The notes beneath the pieces are model-generated. The model ran no database searches. It saw nothing but the letters and a program-made list of their open reading frames with translations, and was not told the DNA's origin. From Thermorudis peleae (GTDB lineage: Bacteria > Chloroflexota > Chloroflexia > Thermomicrobiales > Thermomicrobiaceae), in assembly GCF_000744775.1 (NCBI RefSeq), contig NZ_JQMP01000003.1:1116001-1180000 (forward strand): a stretch of 64,000 bases of DNA, written 5' to 3'. Shown piece by piece: positions 18,306 to 26,974 of this stretch. Position 1 is the first letter of the stretch; every line of letters starts with the position of its first letter. Both the position numbers and the translations under genes were made by a program.

Positions 18306-18709
18306 CTCACGATACGAACGAGAACCAGCAGTGGCTTGCGCGACAGCGAGAGCGACTTCTGGAGCGACGCGCTCAACTGCTCCATCAGGTACGAGAACAG
18401 CACGAGGTGGCAGCTGACCAGGCAGAAAGCCAAGCAGATGAAGGAGCAGCGCTCTCCACGCATCCAGCGGATGCCGCAAGTGATCTTGCCGAGGCAGAAA
18501 TTAGTGTTACCGTCGGGTTGACTTTGCAGGAAGAGTTGCACGAGATCGATATGGCCCTCGAGCGCCTCGACAACGGTTCCTATGGTATCTGCATTGACTG
18601 TGGCAAACCGATTTCCCGAGAACGACTTGAGGCAATCCCATGGGCGTTGCGCTGCATTGCTTGTCAAGAGCAGTGGGAAGCGCGGCGCGAGGTTCACGGA
18701 GCACGCTGA
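18302..18709 (+). CDS. DksA/TraR-type C4 zinc finger protein
   Basis: The 135-residue product has a long charged N-terminal coiled-coil region followed by C97-x2-C100 and C118-x2-C121 (CIDCGK and LRCIACQ), the zinc finger of the DksA/TraR family. In proteobacteria DksA enters the polymerase secondary channel and works with ppGpp; GSYGICIDCGKPISRERLEAIP is typical of the YteA/DksA-like proteins of other phyla, whose targets are less clear. It overlaps pncB and lies 1 base from the convergent AarF-family gene, so no separate terminator exists between them. Confidence 0.87.
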   Translation: MTHDTNENQQWLARQRERLLERRAQLLHQVREQHEVAADQAESQADEGAALSTHPADAASDLAEAEISVTVGLTLQEELHEIDMALERLDNGSYGICIDCGKPISRERLEAIPWALRCIACQEQWEARREVHGAR

Positions 18710-18710
18710 G

Positions 18711-20387
18711 TTAGCGACGATGCCGCCGTTCATGCGTTAAAGCAAGCGCTGCGATGAGCAAGAAAAGGCCAAGCGTAATCAGGATCCAGGTTAATGCCTG
18801 GGAAAGCCAAGCTGGTCGGGTAGCGGCGACGAGAAGGCCAAATGCAACCGTTCCAGCAGTAATGAGGAGTGCGACGATCAGTCGATTTATCATGATCCGT
18901 AGATCATGGACAAGCCTGGGGTATTCTGCAATATGCATGGTTACTTCAAGATCTGCATGCTCGAATTGCCACAGGAGGCGATCGAGACGGCGTGGGAAGT
19001 CGCGCATGAGGCGGATTGTGTCATTGACCATCGTCCCAATGCGAGGTAACCAATATTCTGGCCGATACCGTTCAACGAGGAGCTGTCGCACAATGGGCTC
19101 AGCGACTGGCAACGGAGTAAAGGACGGATCGATGTGACGTGCGACGGCCTCATGGGTAGCAATTGTCTTGAGCAGAAGGGCAAGCTCGCTCGGTAGCACG
19201 AGATGGTGCCGACGCATGATTGTGAACGCATCGGCGATAATGTGTTGAATCTGGTAGCTTCCGATTGGGAGTCCTGCATAGCGATCAAGCAAATAGGCAA
19301 GATCGCGCCGAAGTGCTCCACGATCAACCGAATGGTGCAGAATGCCTAAACGCTGGAGCGCATCGATCACCAGGTCAAGATCACCGCGTACTGCTCCTAC
19401 TAATCCATCAAGAAGCGTATCGCGCATCTCCGGTGTAAGGTGACCGACCAATCCAAAGTCATAGGCGACAATTCGGCCGTCTTTCAAAACCGCGAAGTTG
19501 CCTGGATGCGGGTCCGCATGGAAAAAGCCGTGCTGCAAAATCGCAGTTAAGACAATGCGGGCAGCACGTTGTGCAAGTGCATGACGATCGATTCCTGCTG
19601 TGTCCAACGCAGCAATGTCATCGATTGGAATACCATGGATCCGCTCAAGCGTAAGCACTTGCTCGGTGGTGTAATCCCAGTAAACAGTTGGAACGACAAG
19701 ATCGGGTGAATGACGAAAGAAATTGCCAAAGGTTTCGGTGTTTTTCCCCTCATGGCGATAATCGAGCTCCATCCGAATTGCGCGCGCAAATTCTTCTGCC
19801 AATGCCGGAAGATCATATGCGGCAGCAAGCGGGGCATACCGTTGGGCAATGCGGGCAAGTGTCGTAAGGAGCTTGAGGTCTTCTTCGATCTGCTCGCGAA
19901 TACCAGGCTTTTGCACTTTCACTGCAACGGGTAATTGGCTGGGAAGTCGGGCGGCATGGACTTGCCCAAGTGAGGCGGATGCTAGTGGAGTAGGATCAAA
20001 ATGAGCGAAAAGTTGTGTGAGCGGTCGCCCAAGTGAAAGCTCGATGGTAGCCACTATCTGGTCGGTTGGGATTGGTGGGAGTCGGTCACGAAGGAGCGCG
20101 AGTTCCGTAATATAAGGCGTGGGCAGCAGATCTTCTCGAGTCGAGAGGAGCTGGCCAAGTTTAATGAACGTTGGCCCTAGCTCCTCAAGCGCTTGGCGCA
20201 GATGCTTTGCTGTTGTCGGTACGTCGAGTGGACGCTGTCGTGTCGTACTGCGGCGGCCAAGCAGTGGGCTCAAGCCGAGTTGCTCAGCAAGCAAGCCAAG
20301 ACCGTGGTGCGAGATGACTGCCGCAATCTGGCGCAAGCGCCGTCGCATCCGCGGATCAGTTGGGAAAAGCAGTTGACGAACTGACAT
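18711..20387 (-). CDS. AarF/UbiB (ABC1) family atypical kinase
   Basis: The 558-residue product shows the family hallmarks: KxGQ in FIKLGQLLSTREDLLP, the alanine-rich loop LASASLGQVHAA with the following VAVKVQKP lysine, HADPHPGNFAVL and DFGLVGHL. Two hydrophobic segments close the C-terminus, placing it in the membrane. UbiB-type proteins support isoprenoid quinone synthesis or lipid handling; the exact role in menaquinone-using bacteria is unsettled. The ATG at 20387 follows GAGAAGAGGAG. The gene is divergent from htpX. Confidence 0.9.
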   Translation of the reverse strand: MSVRQLLFPTDPRMRRRLRQIAAVISHHGLGLLAEQLGLSPLLGRRSTTRQRPLDVPTTAKHLRQALEELGPTFIKLGQLLSTREDLLPTPYITELALLRDRLPPIPTDQIVATIELSLGRPLTQLFAHFDPTPLASASLGQVHAARLPSQLPVAVKVQKPGIREQIEEDLKLLTTLARIAQRYAPLAAAYDLPALAEEFARAIRMELDYRHEGKNTETFGNFFRHSPDLVVPTVYWDYTTEQVLTLERIHGIPIDDIAALDTAGIDRHALAQRAARIVLTAILQHGFFHADPHPGNFAVLKDGRIVAYDFGLVGHLTPEMRDTLLDGLVGAVRGDLDLVIDALQRLGILHHSVDRGALRRDLAYLLDRYAGLPIGSYQIQHIIADAFTIMRRHHLVLPSELALLLKTIATHEAVARHIDPSFTPLPVAEPIVRQLLVERYRPEYWLPRIGTMVNDTIRLMRDFPRRLDRLLWQFEHADLEVTMHIAEYPRLVHDLRIMINRLIVALLITAGTVAFGLLVAATRPAWLSQALTWILITLGLFLLIAALALTHERRHRR

Positions 20388-20399
20388 GGCACTCCTCTT

Positions 20400-20417
20400 C
20401 TCCTGGGAACCCAGGAG
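20400..20417. promoter_or_regulatory. Palindromic candidate operator between aarF-like gene and htpX
   Basis: CTCCTGGG and CCCAGGAG are perfect inverted copies separated by two bases (20400-20407 and 20410-20417). The site lies 12 bases before the start of the - strand kinase gene and 12 bases upstream of the -10 box of htpX, a position suited to a repressor or activator of the divergent pair. Confidence 0.4.
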
Positions 20418-20429
20418 TTCGCGGGAAAG

Positions 20430-20435
20430 TATAAT
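20430..20435 (+). promoter_or_regulatory. -10 element of htpX promoter
   Basis: A consensus TATAAT lies 45 bases upstream of the htpX start. No good -35 box is found 16-18 bases before it; the palindrome at 20400-20417 occupies that region, which would fit an activator-dependent promoter. Confidence 0.45.
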
Positions 20436-20480
20436 GATTGGGTGCAAAAGACCAGTTTGTCTGGTCGAGGAGGATTAACA

Positions 20481-21398
20481 ATGGCCTACAGCATGCGTCG
20501 AGTTGCTCGATGGAGCCGTGATATTGGCTTAACGATTCGGATGTTCGTAGTCATGGGCTTGCTTACCCTGATCTATCTTGCCTTCTTCGCCTTCCTTGCC
20601 TCTCGCGGGGTAAGCACGATCAGCTTGCTAGTGCTCGCAGCGATCATGGTTGGGATCCAGTATTTCTTCTCAGATAAGTTAGCTTTGCTCGCCGCGGGGG
20701 CGCGGGTCGTTGATCGGCAGCAGGCACCAGAGTTGTACGCGATGGTTGAGCGCCTAGCAGCCCAGGCCGATTTGCCCGTTCCGAAGGTTGCGGTCATCGA
20801 TACACCAGTGCCCAATGCCTTCGCCACAGGCCGAAGTCCGAAAGCTGCCGTGGTCGCCGTAACAACTGGTCTGCTTCGGACGCTTGAACCTGAGGAAGTC
20901 GAAGCGGTACTAGCTCACGAGATGACCCATATCCGGAATCGTGATGTTATGGTGATGACGATCGCAAGTTTCTTTGCCCTCGTTGCGCAACTGATCACGC
21001 GCTGGGCATTCTGGGGAAGCCTCTGGGGCGGTGATAACCGCGATCGCCGTGATGGTGGCAACGTTTTTCTCCTGATTTACCTGGTCTCGATGATTGTGTA
21101 CTTTGTGAGTACGCTCCTCATGCTGGCGCTTTCTCGCTATCGGGAATTTGCAGCGGATCGTGGAGCGGCTTTGATTACCGGTGCGCCATCGCGGCTTATT
21201 TCGGCACTGCTGAAGATTAGTGGCGTCATGCAGCGGGTACCCCAGCAAGACTTGCGTGAAGTTGCGGCGATGAACGCTTTCTTCATTGTTCCGGCGATTC
21301 GCGGGGAAGATATTGCCGAGTTATTCGCAACCCATCCATCGCTTGAGAAGCGCATCGCACGGCTCCAAGCGCTGGCTCGCGAGCTGGAGGGTGTGTGA
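20481..21398 (+). CDS. htpX: HtpX-type membrane metalloprotease (M48)
   Basis: The 305-residue protein is a membrane protease that degrades misfolded membrane proteins. H146-E147-M-T-H150 is the zinc motif and the third ligand lies in YREFAADRGAA; PKVAVIDTPVPNAFATGRSP is the M48B signature. Two hydrophobic stretches precede the catalytic domain and two follow the HExxH. The ATG at 20481 has GAGGAGGATTAACA in front. It overlaps pspAB (GTGA), an arrangement that ties it to the phage-shock-type module. Confidence 0.93.
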   Translation: MAYSMRRVARWSRDIGLTIRMFVVMGLLTLIYLAFFAFLASRGVSTISLLVLAAIMVGIQYFFSDKLALLAAGARVVDRQQAPELYAMVERLAAQADLPVPKVAVIDTPVPNAFATGRSPKAAVVAVTTGLLRTLEPEEVEAVLAHEMTHIRNRDVMVMTIASFFALVAQLITRWAFWGSLWGGDNRDRRDGGNVFLLIYLVSMIVYFVSTLLMLALSRYREFAADRGAALITGAPSRLISALLKISGVMQRVPQQDLREVAAMNAFFIVPAIRGEDIAELFATHPSLEKRIARLQALARELEGV

Positions 21399-21973
21399 AG
21401 CGGCTGCTCGATATCATTCTCGGCCGAACGCAGCCTCCGCCAGCACGGGCTGATAACCTGCTGGCAATTGCCTCCGCTGCGGTAACAATGCAGGCCCAGC
21501 TTGGTCTCACCCCAAGTGACCAGGCTGGGCTTGTTTTTCGTCCAGTTGAGTCGCCGTACTTTGACCGAGCAGAAAAGGAAGTCGAGGAATTGCTCGCAGT
21601 CAGTGCCAAGGAGACCGGGAGCGCGTACCGCACGTTCCGTGATCAATATGGATATCGCTGGGTTGTTCTTCAGGACCCGCAGTTTGAGGATCTTGTAAGC
21701 ATCGTCCAGATGGCGGCGACAACATTTATTGAGCAGGGGTTCGGCGAGCAGCTACTTGCCGCAGTTTTTCGCTTTACAACCTCAGAGGGCAAGCCCTTCT
21801 ATTGGCTGTATCAATTTAAGCGAGGAGCATTTTCTCCGTTTGCACCGATTCCCGGCAGTAATCAACGTCGTGACCACGCCCTGGAACTGCGTTTTGCCAA
21901 CGCAATGGGACGAGAGTTGCCAGTCGAAAAAGCGCTTGAGTATTGGTATCCCCTTTGGGATATTCCCTTTTAG
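21395..21973 (+). CDS. pspAB: PspA-associated protein PspAB
   Basis: The 192-residue product begins (V)KRLLDIILGRTQPP and then LLAIASAAVTMQAQLGL, VFRPVESPYFDRAEKEVEELLAV, YGYRWVVLQD and FIEQGFGEQLLAAVFRF, the order seen in PspAB, which accompanies PspA and HtpX in archaea, actinobacteria and chloroflexi. Its biochemical activity is unknown. It starts with GTG inside the htpX stop, so the two are translationally coupled. The call relies on recalled family pattern plus the PspA/PspAA neighbours. Confidence 0.82.
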   Translation: MKRLLDIILGRTQPPPARADNLLAIASAAVTMQAQLGLTPSDQAGLVFRPVESPYFDRAEKEVEELLAVSAKETGSAYRTFRDQYGYRWVVLQDPQFEDLVSIVQMAATTFIEQGFGEQLLAAVFRFTTSEGKPFYWLYQFKRGAFSPFAPIPGSNQRRDHALELRFANAMGRELPVEKALEYWYPLWDIPF

Positions 21974-22173
21974 CTTGTTAGCGTGTACTCTACGCGACTT
22001 CTCTGGTCTGTCATACCCGAGTGTGCTCTGTTGAGACATGCTCCTCACTTACTCTGTCTTCTCGTATCTTCGTGAGCCAACGCACCAATGAACAAGAGCT
22101 GGCAAGCACTAACTTGGGATCGATGCGGTTTAGTACTGCCAGCACCCAGGACAACGGATCGCGTTCCAGAAGC

Positions 22174-22452
22174 TTATCCTGGAATCAGTCCTTCGTCCTT
22201 GAACAACTCCCGTGCTTCTTCGAGGGAAATATCGGGTGGTGGCAGGATAAGGTCGGACTCCAGGATTTCCTCTGGCGACACTGGTTGCCCATGTTGCCTC
22301 ACAAAATCAAGCAACTGGTTTAGTGCTGTACGAAACTGCCCTTCATCTCCTGTCTGGATCAGTTGGACAAGGTGATTGTCCATTGCGTTCAGCTGGCTAA
22401 GCATTGCGTCATCAAGCCGAAACTGTCCTTCAGTTGCAATCCGAATAATCAT
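22174..22452 (-). CDS. pspAA: PspA-associated protein PspAA
   Basis: The 92-residue product begins MIIRIATEGQFRLDDAMLSQLNAMDN, matching PspAA, a small partner encoded next to PspA. The rest has LLDFVRQHGQPVSPEEILESDLILPPPD-type sequence, again family-like. The ATG overlaps the pspA stop codon as ATGA, so synthesis is coupled to PspA. It faces pspAB tail to tail across about 200 bases with no clear terminator. Confidence 0.85.
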   Translation of the reverse strand: MIIRIATEGQFRLDDAMLSQLNAMDNHLVQLIQTGDEGQFRTALNQLLDFVRQHGQPVSPEEILESDLILPPPDISLEEARELFKDEGLIPG

Positions 22453-23195
22453 TGTGCTTGCTTCCCTTCTCCAAGCGGTTTGGGTTGCTCAGGTTGTCCG
22501 AGTTCGCGGCGCAGGGCGGCAAGTTCCGCATCGATTGACTGGCTTACGGTAACACGTGAAAGCTCACGGCTGATGTCATCCTGGCCGCTGCCGACGGTTA
22601 CGTCTTCAAGTGCGCCTGAAGCGAGCAACTCATCAATAGCGCCAGCTCGAGCCTGGAGTTCTTCTGTCTTGCGCTCAGCCCGCTCAAGTGCGAGGCCAAC
22701 GTCTGCCATTTCTTCGGAGATGCCTGTCACCGCCTCGTTAATTCGTACTTGTGCTTCAGCAGAGGAGTATTGCGCCTTAATGACCTCCTTGCGCGTGCGG
22801 AAGGCTTCGACCTTTGTGCGTAACCGCATCTCGGCTTGTTCCAGTTTTGCCTGCTCTTGCTCAAGTGTAGCGATTTGCTGATCGAGAGCAGTAATCTGCT
22901 GCTGCGCCAGCGCTTTCCGCTCCAATGCCATGCGAGCAAGATCTTCCCGGCCAACGGCCAGGGCTTGCTTGGCTTGTTCGGTAAGTTGATCGACTTTCTG
23001 TTGTAATTGACCACGTTGAATTTCTAATCGACGCTTCGAGGTCGTCACATCAACAATGCCACGACGAACCTGTTGGAGAAGTTGTAACTGCCGCTCATAA
23101 GCGTAATCAAGCGTTTCGCGTGGGTCCTCGGCACGATCGAGCAGATGGCTCAGTTTCGCTTTGATGACCGTTGTCATACGTGAAAACAAGCTCAT
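22449..23195 (-). CDS. pspA: PspA/IM30 family membrane-maintenance protein
   Basis: PspA and its relatives Vipp1/ESCRT-III form helical assemblies that stabilise damaged membranes. The 248-residue product is almost entirely helical and coiled-coil: MSLFSRMTTVIKAKLSHLLDRAEDP with an amphipathic first helix, a long region of Gln/Glu/Lys/Leu heptads, and a C-terminal VTVSQSIDAELAALRREL helix. The ATG at 23195 follows AAAGGAG. It is followed by pspAA with overlapping codons. Confidence 0.93.
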   Translation of the reverse strand: MSLFSRMTTVIKAKLSHLLDRAEDPRETLDYAYERQLQLLQQVRRGIVDVTTSKRRLEIQRGQLQQKVDQLTEQAKQALAVGREDLARMALERKALAQQQITALDQQIATLEQEQAKLEQAEMRLRTKVEAFRTRKEVIKAQYSSAEAQVRINEAVTGISEEMADVGLALERAERKTEELQARAGAIDELLASGALEDVTVGSGQDDISRELSRVTVSQSIDAELAALRRELGQPEQPKPLGEGKQAQ

Positions 23196-23237
23196 TGCGC
23201 GCTCCTTTCGTGTGCGCTGCGTGTCTTTCGGGAAGGG

Positions 23238-23246
23238 AGTATACCA
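23238..23246 (-). promoter_or_regulatory. Extended -10 promoter candidate for pspA
   Basis: On the - strand TGGTATACT forms an extended -10 (TGn plus TATACT), about 40 bases upstream of the pspA start. No convincing -35 lies 16-18 bases upstream. A local promoter would let pspA-pspAA be induced separately from the protease gene upstream. Confidence 0.4.
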
Positions 23247-23407
23247 GTACAGCACATGTGGTGAGGGAGACAATGGTACTGTAGTAGGTGAAAGAAGCCG
23301 ATAATGGAAGAGGGTCGATTGGGGAGAAATGCAACTTGTGCACAAGGTCGAGCAATGCCTTGGCGCGCTAAGCAGAGGGCAATGCTCGTTCGATCACCGC
23401 ACCCCGT

Positions 23408-24271
23408 TTAGCCTCGTTCTCCGCGCGATGGAGCGGTACGGCGACCCCGTTCAGGTGGCTGATATGGGAGCGGAATGTATTGAACGGAAGGGCGTCGCTG
23501 AGCGGCCTGCGGATAAAGGTCCATCAGGGCGTATACTTCTTCAGGAATGCCGGTTTGTACAGGAAGACCAAGCTTACGCGCTTCTTCAACCGTAATCGGA
23601 TAGTCGTGTGTCCATTGCCCGCACGTAAGTTCCTCGGCGAGCTTTGCGGCCTGTTCAGCAGCCATGCCATTCGCCGTTAAGATTTGGAAGACGGTCTCAC
23701 GTACTTGGCGAAGCGCCTTTGCACTCATGTCAGCAAGAATCAGCGTCTGATCATCGATCTCCGCTGGAGGCTTTTGCTCGAGCACCTTCAGAATCGAGGC
23801 TGCAGGATATTGCCCAAGTTGCGGATCGACAGGACCAAGCACCGCATTTTCGTCCATGACGATTTCATCCGCAGCCAAGGCAATCAGCGTACCACCCGAC
23901 ATGGCATAGTGCGGAACGAATACTGTCACTTTTCCCTGATGGCGGATGAGTGCATTGGCGATCTGCTCAGCTGCCAGGACAAGTCCACCAGGAGTGTGGA
24001 CAATCAAGTCAATTGGAAGGTCATCTGGGGTAAGGCGAATTGCGCGGAGGACTTCCTCCGCATCGTCGATATCGATGTAGCGGGCGAGTGGAATACCGAG
24101 AAATGAAATTGCCTCTTGGCGGTGGATTAAGGTGATAACGCGACTACCACGCTTTCGTTCGATAGCGTGGATCAGCCGGTAGCGCTGGGCTTCAAGCCAA
24201 CGCCGCTGCACCGCTGGCGCAACAATCGAGAAGAGCAAAAGAATCCAGAAAAGAAATCCAACGATATCCAT
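23408..24271 (-). CDS. Membrane-anchored Clp-fold serine protease (SDH/DUF114 type)
   Basis: The 287-residue product has one N-terminal membrane segment (residues about 4-20) and a Clp/crotonase-fold domain: LIVHTPGGLVLAAEQIANAL, then the nucleophile S125 in HYAMSGGTLIALAADEIVM, and GPVDPQLG. This is the pattern of the serine dehydrogenase proteinase-like family related to SppA. It is upstream of pspA on the same strand with a 212-base gap, so a role in membrane protein quality control fits the neighbourhood; that link is inference. Confidence 0.87.
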   Translation of the reverse strand: MDIVGFLFWILLLFSIVAPAVQRRWLEAQRYRLIHAIERKRGSRVITLIHRQEAISFLGIPLARYIDIDDAEEVLRAIRLTPDDLPIDLIVHTPGGLVLAAEQIANALIRHQGKVTVFVPHYAMSGGTLIALAADEIVMDENAVLGPVDPQLGQYPAASILKVLEQKPPAEIDDQTLILADMSAKALRQVRETVFQILTANGMAAEQAAKLAEELTCGQWTHDYPITVEEARKLGLPVQTGIPEEVYALMDLYPQAAQRRPSVQYIPLPYQPPERGRRTAPSRGERG

Positions 24272-24499
24272 TGGTGTTCCCTTATCAGCGCTACTTTTGC
24301 ATCAACCTCCGCTGGAAGGGAATATATCATAGGATCGCAGAGCGGACAACGAATTCTGCCGTCGATGAACTAGTACGCAACACGAGCATGCGCTGTGGAA
24401 ACTCTCGTGCTGTGTCCTGCGCATGCGAATATTCTGCGGCGTCACGCCCAGGGCGATCGCTCCATAGCAAAATGAAAGCGTGACTTGCTGCAGGTTATC

Positions 24500-25606
24500 T
24501 TAGGAAAAGGCAATAACCCCGCGCTTAACTGCTCCTTCTCGCAGCGCTTGAAATGCAAGATTGATCTCGTCAAGGCTGAAGCGCTGACTAATCAATTCGT
24601 CAAGCTTAAGGCGACCGGCCCGGTAAAGCTCGAGAAAGAGTGGAATATCGCGAGGAAGGTCAACCGAACCATAGAGTGTGGCTTTCAGCGTTCGTTCTTC
24701 ACGGAAGAAGGGTAGGAGATCGAGTGACAGCTGTGACCCTGCTGGTGCTAATCCCACAATCACGGTCGTTCCGCCTTTACGTGTCGCTGCATATGCTTGC
24801 TGGATAGTCTCAGGATGCCCGATGACTTCAAATGCGTAGTCGACACCGCGTCCATCAGTCAGCTCACCGACGGCTTCAAGTAGACTGCGCTCGCGCGTGT
24901 TAACGAGGTGCGTTGCACCGAGTTCCTGTGCCCACGCGAGCTTCTGGGGGTTAATATCCGCTGCGATGATGGGCCAGGCGCCGACAAGTGCTGCTCCCTG
25001 GACGACATTCAGTCCTACCCCACCACAGCCAAGCACGAGGACGCTTTCCCCCGGCTGAACCCGCGTAGCGCGCAGGACAGCTCCAACCCCAGTAGTGACT
25101 GCGCAGCCGACAAGTGCTGCTCGGTCGAGCGGAATATCGGCTGGGAGCTTCAGAAGGGCCTGGCGAGGCACAACAGTGTACTCCGCAAAGCAGGAAACAT
25201 TGAGAAAGTGGTGAATATCTCGCCCGTTGAGGTGGAAGCGCGTTTTCCCATCAAACATCCTGCCACTTGTCCGAATCGGCGTACCATAATCACAGAGTGC
25301 AGGACGGCCAATTCGGCAATAGTAACACTGGCCGCAGAACGCGCGAAAAATGAAGAGTACGGGATCTCCCGGTTGTAGGTCAGAAACCCCTGGGCCGACA
25401 GCTTCTACTCGGCCAGCGCCTTCATGCCCAAGCACTGCCGGAGTGACAAGTGGGAGTTCACCAAGAATGTAGTGCAGATCACTGTGGCAGACGCCAGCGG
25501 CTGCCACGCGGACGAGTACTTCCCCGTGCTGGGGTGGATCAATTTCGATCTCATCGACTTCCAGCGGCTTGCCTGGCTCCATAAGCATTGCTGCTCGTGC
25601 ACGCAT
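24500..25606 (-). CDS. Zinc-dependent alcohol dehydrogenase (MDR family)
   Basis: The 368-residue product has catalytic-zinc ligands C40 (GVCHSDLH) and H61-E62 (GHEGAG), a structural zinc lobe C91-x2-C94-x2-C97-x7-C105, and an NAD-binding LGCGGVGLNVVQGA. The sequence order matches class III-like alcohol/formaldehyde dehydrogenases and related aryl-alcohol enzymes; glutathione- or mycothiol-dependent types cannot be excluded. The ATG at 25606 follows AAAGGGTAGGCAC. It is divergent from the CoA-transferase operon, and a metabolic link between them is possible but unproved. Confidence 0.9.
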   Translation of the reverse strand: MRARAAMLMEPGKPLEVDEIEIDPPQHGEVLVRVAAAGVCHSDLHYILGELPLVTPAVLGHEGAGRVEAVGPGVSDLQPGDPVLFIFRAFCGQCYYCRIGRPALCDYGTPIRTSGRMFDGKTRFHLNGRDIHHFLNVSCFAEYTVVPRQALLKLPADIPLDRAALVGCAVTTGVGAVLRATRVQPGESVLVLGCGGVGLNVVQGAALVGAWPIIAADINPQKLAWAQELGATHLVNTRERSLLEAVGELTDGRGVDYAFEVIGHPETIQQAYAATRKGGTTVIVGLAPAGSQLSLDLLPFFREERTLKATLYGSVDLPRDIPLFLELYRAGRLKLDELISQRFSLDEINLAFQALREGAVKRGVIAFS

Positions 25607-25702
25607 GTGCCTACCCTTTCTCCTGGCTATCCTTTGCGTGCCATAGTATCGCATGATCAAGTGACCATGTACATTCTCGTCCTTCCCTTTCGAACGACGT
25701 GC

Positions 25703-25733
25703 TTGACGCTGCTAGGGATTGATCACTTAGAAT
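25703..25733 (+). promoter_or_regulatory. Promoter candidate for the CoA-transferase/ABC operon
   Basis: TTGACG (25703-25708), a 19-base spacer and TAGAAT (25728-25733) lie 32 bases upstream of the start at 25766. The spacer is longer than optimal, so an activator may be needed. Confidence 0.45.
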
Positions 25734-25765
25734 CGCACTCGTAGAGGACGTGAGGAGTCACACAC

Positions 25766-26974
25766 ATGGGAGCAGAGACCAGGGCAGCCTTAACGGGGAT
25801 TCGTGTGCTTGAACTCGGCACATTTATTGCTGGGCCATTTGCCACCCACATCTTGGCTGACCTTGGGGCGGATGTCATTAAAGTTGAGCCTCCAGGCAAA
25901 GGAGACCCTCTGCGTGAATGGGGATTTGGGGCGCGCGATGGGGATTCGTTGTGGTTTGCCGTTCAATCACGCAATAAGCGTTCCATTGTGATTGATTTGA
26001 AACGCCCTGAAGGTCAAGCTCTAATTCATAAATTGCTCCCGGCCTGTGATATCGTTGTCGAAAACTTTCAACCTGGTACGCTCGAGCGATGGAATCTAGG
26101 TTGGGAAGTGTTACAGCAGATCAATCCCCGTGTGATCCTCGTGCGTATTTCCGGCTTTGGCCAGACGGGTCCTTATCGGTTGCGACCGGGCTTCGGTAAC
26201 ATTGCCGAATCGATGGGGGGTATTCGCTATATTACTGGCTATCCTGATCGTCCACCGGTCCGCGTCGGGATGAGTTTAGCTGACCATGTCGCTGCACTCT
26301 ATGCCGTCATTGGTGCTCTGGCAGCGCTTCAAGCACGCACGGTGACTGGGCGTGGTCAAGTGGTGGACGTTGCCTTAACAGAGAGTATGTTTAGCTTCCT
26401 TCAGGATGCTCTGCCACAGTATGTCGCCCATGGGCGTGTGCAAGAGCGTGTTGGGAATGCCTTGCAGTTTGCTGCGCCGTCAAATATCTATCAGACACGT
26501 GATGGGCACTGGGTTGCCATTAGTGGCAATGCCGACAGTATTTTCCGCCGGCTGATGCATGCCATTGGCCGCGATGATCTTGCGGTGGATCCTGAGTTGC
26601 AATCAAATCCGGGACGAGTCGCTCGTGAGGCGGAACTCGATGAGGCAATTGAAACTTGGACGCGACAGCATACACTTGAGGAAGTTTCTGCAACGCTGGA
26701 AGCAGCCGAAGTGCCCTATGGCCCAGTCTATAGCATCCGCGAGATCGTCAATGATCCACAATATCAAGCTCGGGAGATGATTGTGATGGTCCCGCATCCG
26801 CGCTTCGGGCAGGTTGCTATGCCCGGCATCGTGCCGCGACTTTCCGAAACGCCGGGTTCAATTCGGTGGCCTGGACCGGCTCTTGGGCAAGATACGGATG
26901 CTGTCTTACGCGAACTTGCTGGGCTTGATGAGGAAGCACTGGCACAACTTCGGGATGCTGGGGTGATACAGTGA
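25766..26974 (+). CDS. CoA-transferase, CaiB/BaiF (family III)
   Basis: Family III enzymes move CoA between acyl groups through an aspartyl-anhydride intermediate. The 402-residue product opens GIRVLELGTFIAGPFATHILADLGADVIKVEPPGKGD-like, with SRNKRSIVIDLKRPEGQ, NFQPGTLERWNLG and the likely catalytic D173 in GMSLADHVAALYA. The substrate cannot be assigned. It overlaps the ABC ATPase gene by four bases and heads a run that ends in an HMG-CoA lyase-family gene, suggesting activation of an imported carboxylate. Confidence 0.92.
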   Translation: MGAETRAALTGIRVLELGTFIAGPFATHILADLGADVIKVEPPGKGDPLREWGFGARDGDSLWFAVQSRNKRSIVIDLKRPEGQALIHKLLPACDIVVENFQPGTLERWNLGWEVLQQINPRVILVRISGFGQTGPYRLRPGFGNIAESMGGIRYITGYPDRPPVRVGMSLADHVAALYAVIGALAALQARTVTGRGQVVDVALTESMFSFLQDALPQYVAHGRVQERVGNALQFAAPSNIYQTRDGHWVAISGNADSIFRRLMHAIGRDDLAVDPELQSNPGRVAREAELDEAIETWTRQHTLEEVSATLEAAEVPYGPVYSIREIVNDPQYQAREMIVMVPHPRFGQVAMPGIVPRLSETPGSIRWPGPALGQDTDAVLRELAGLDEEALAQLRDAGVIQ

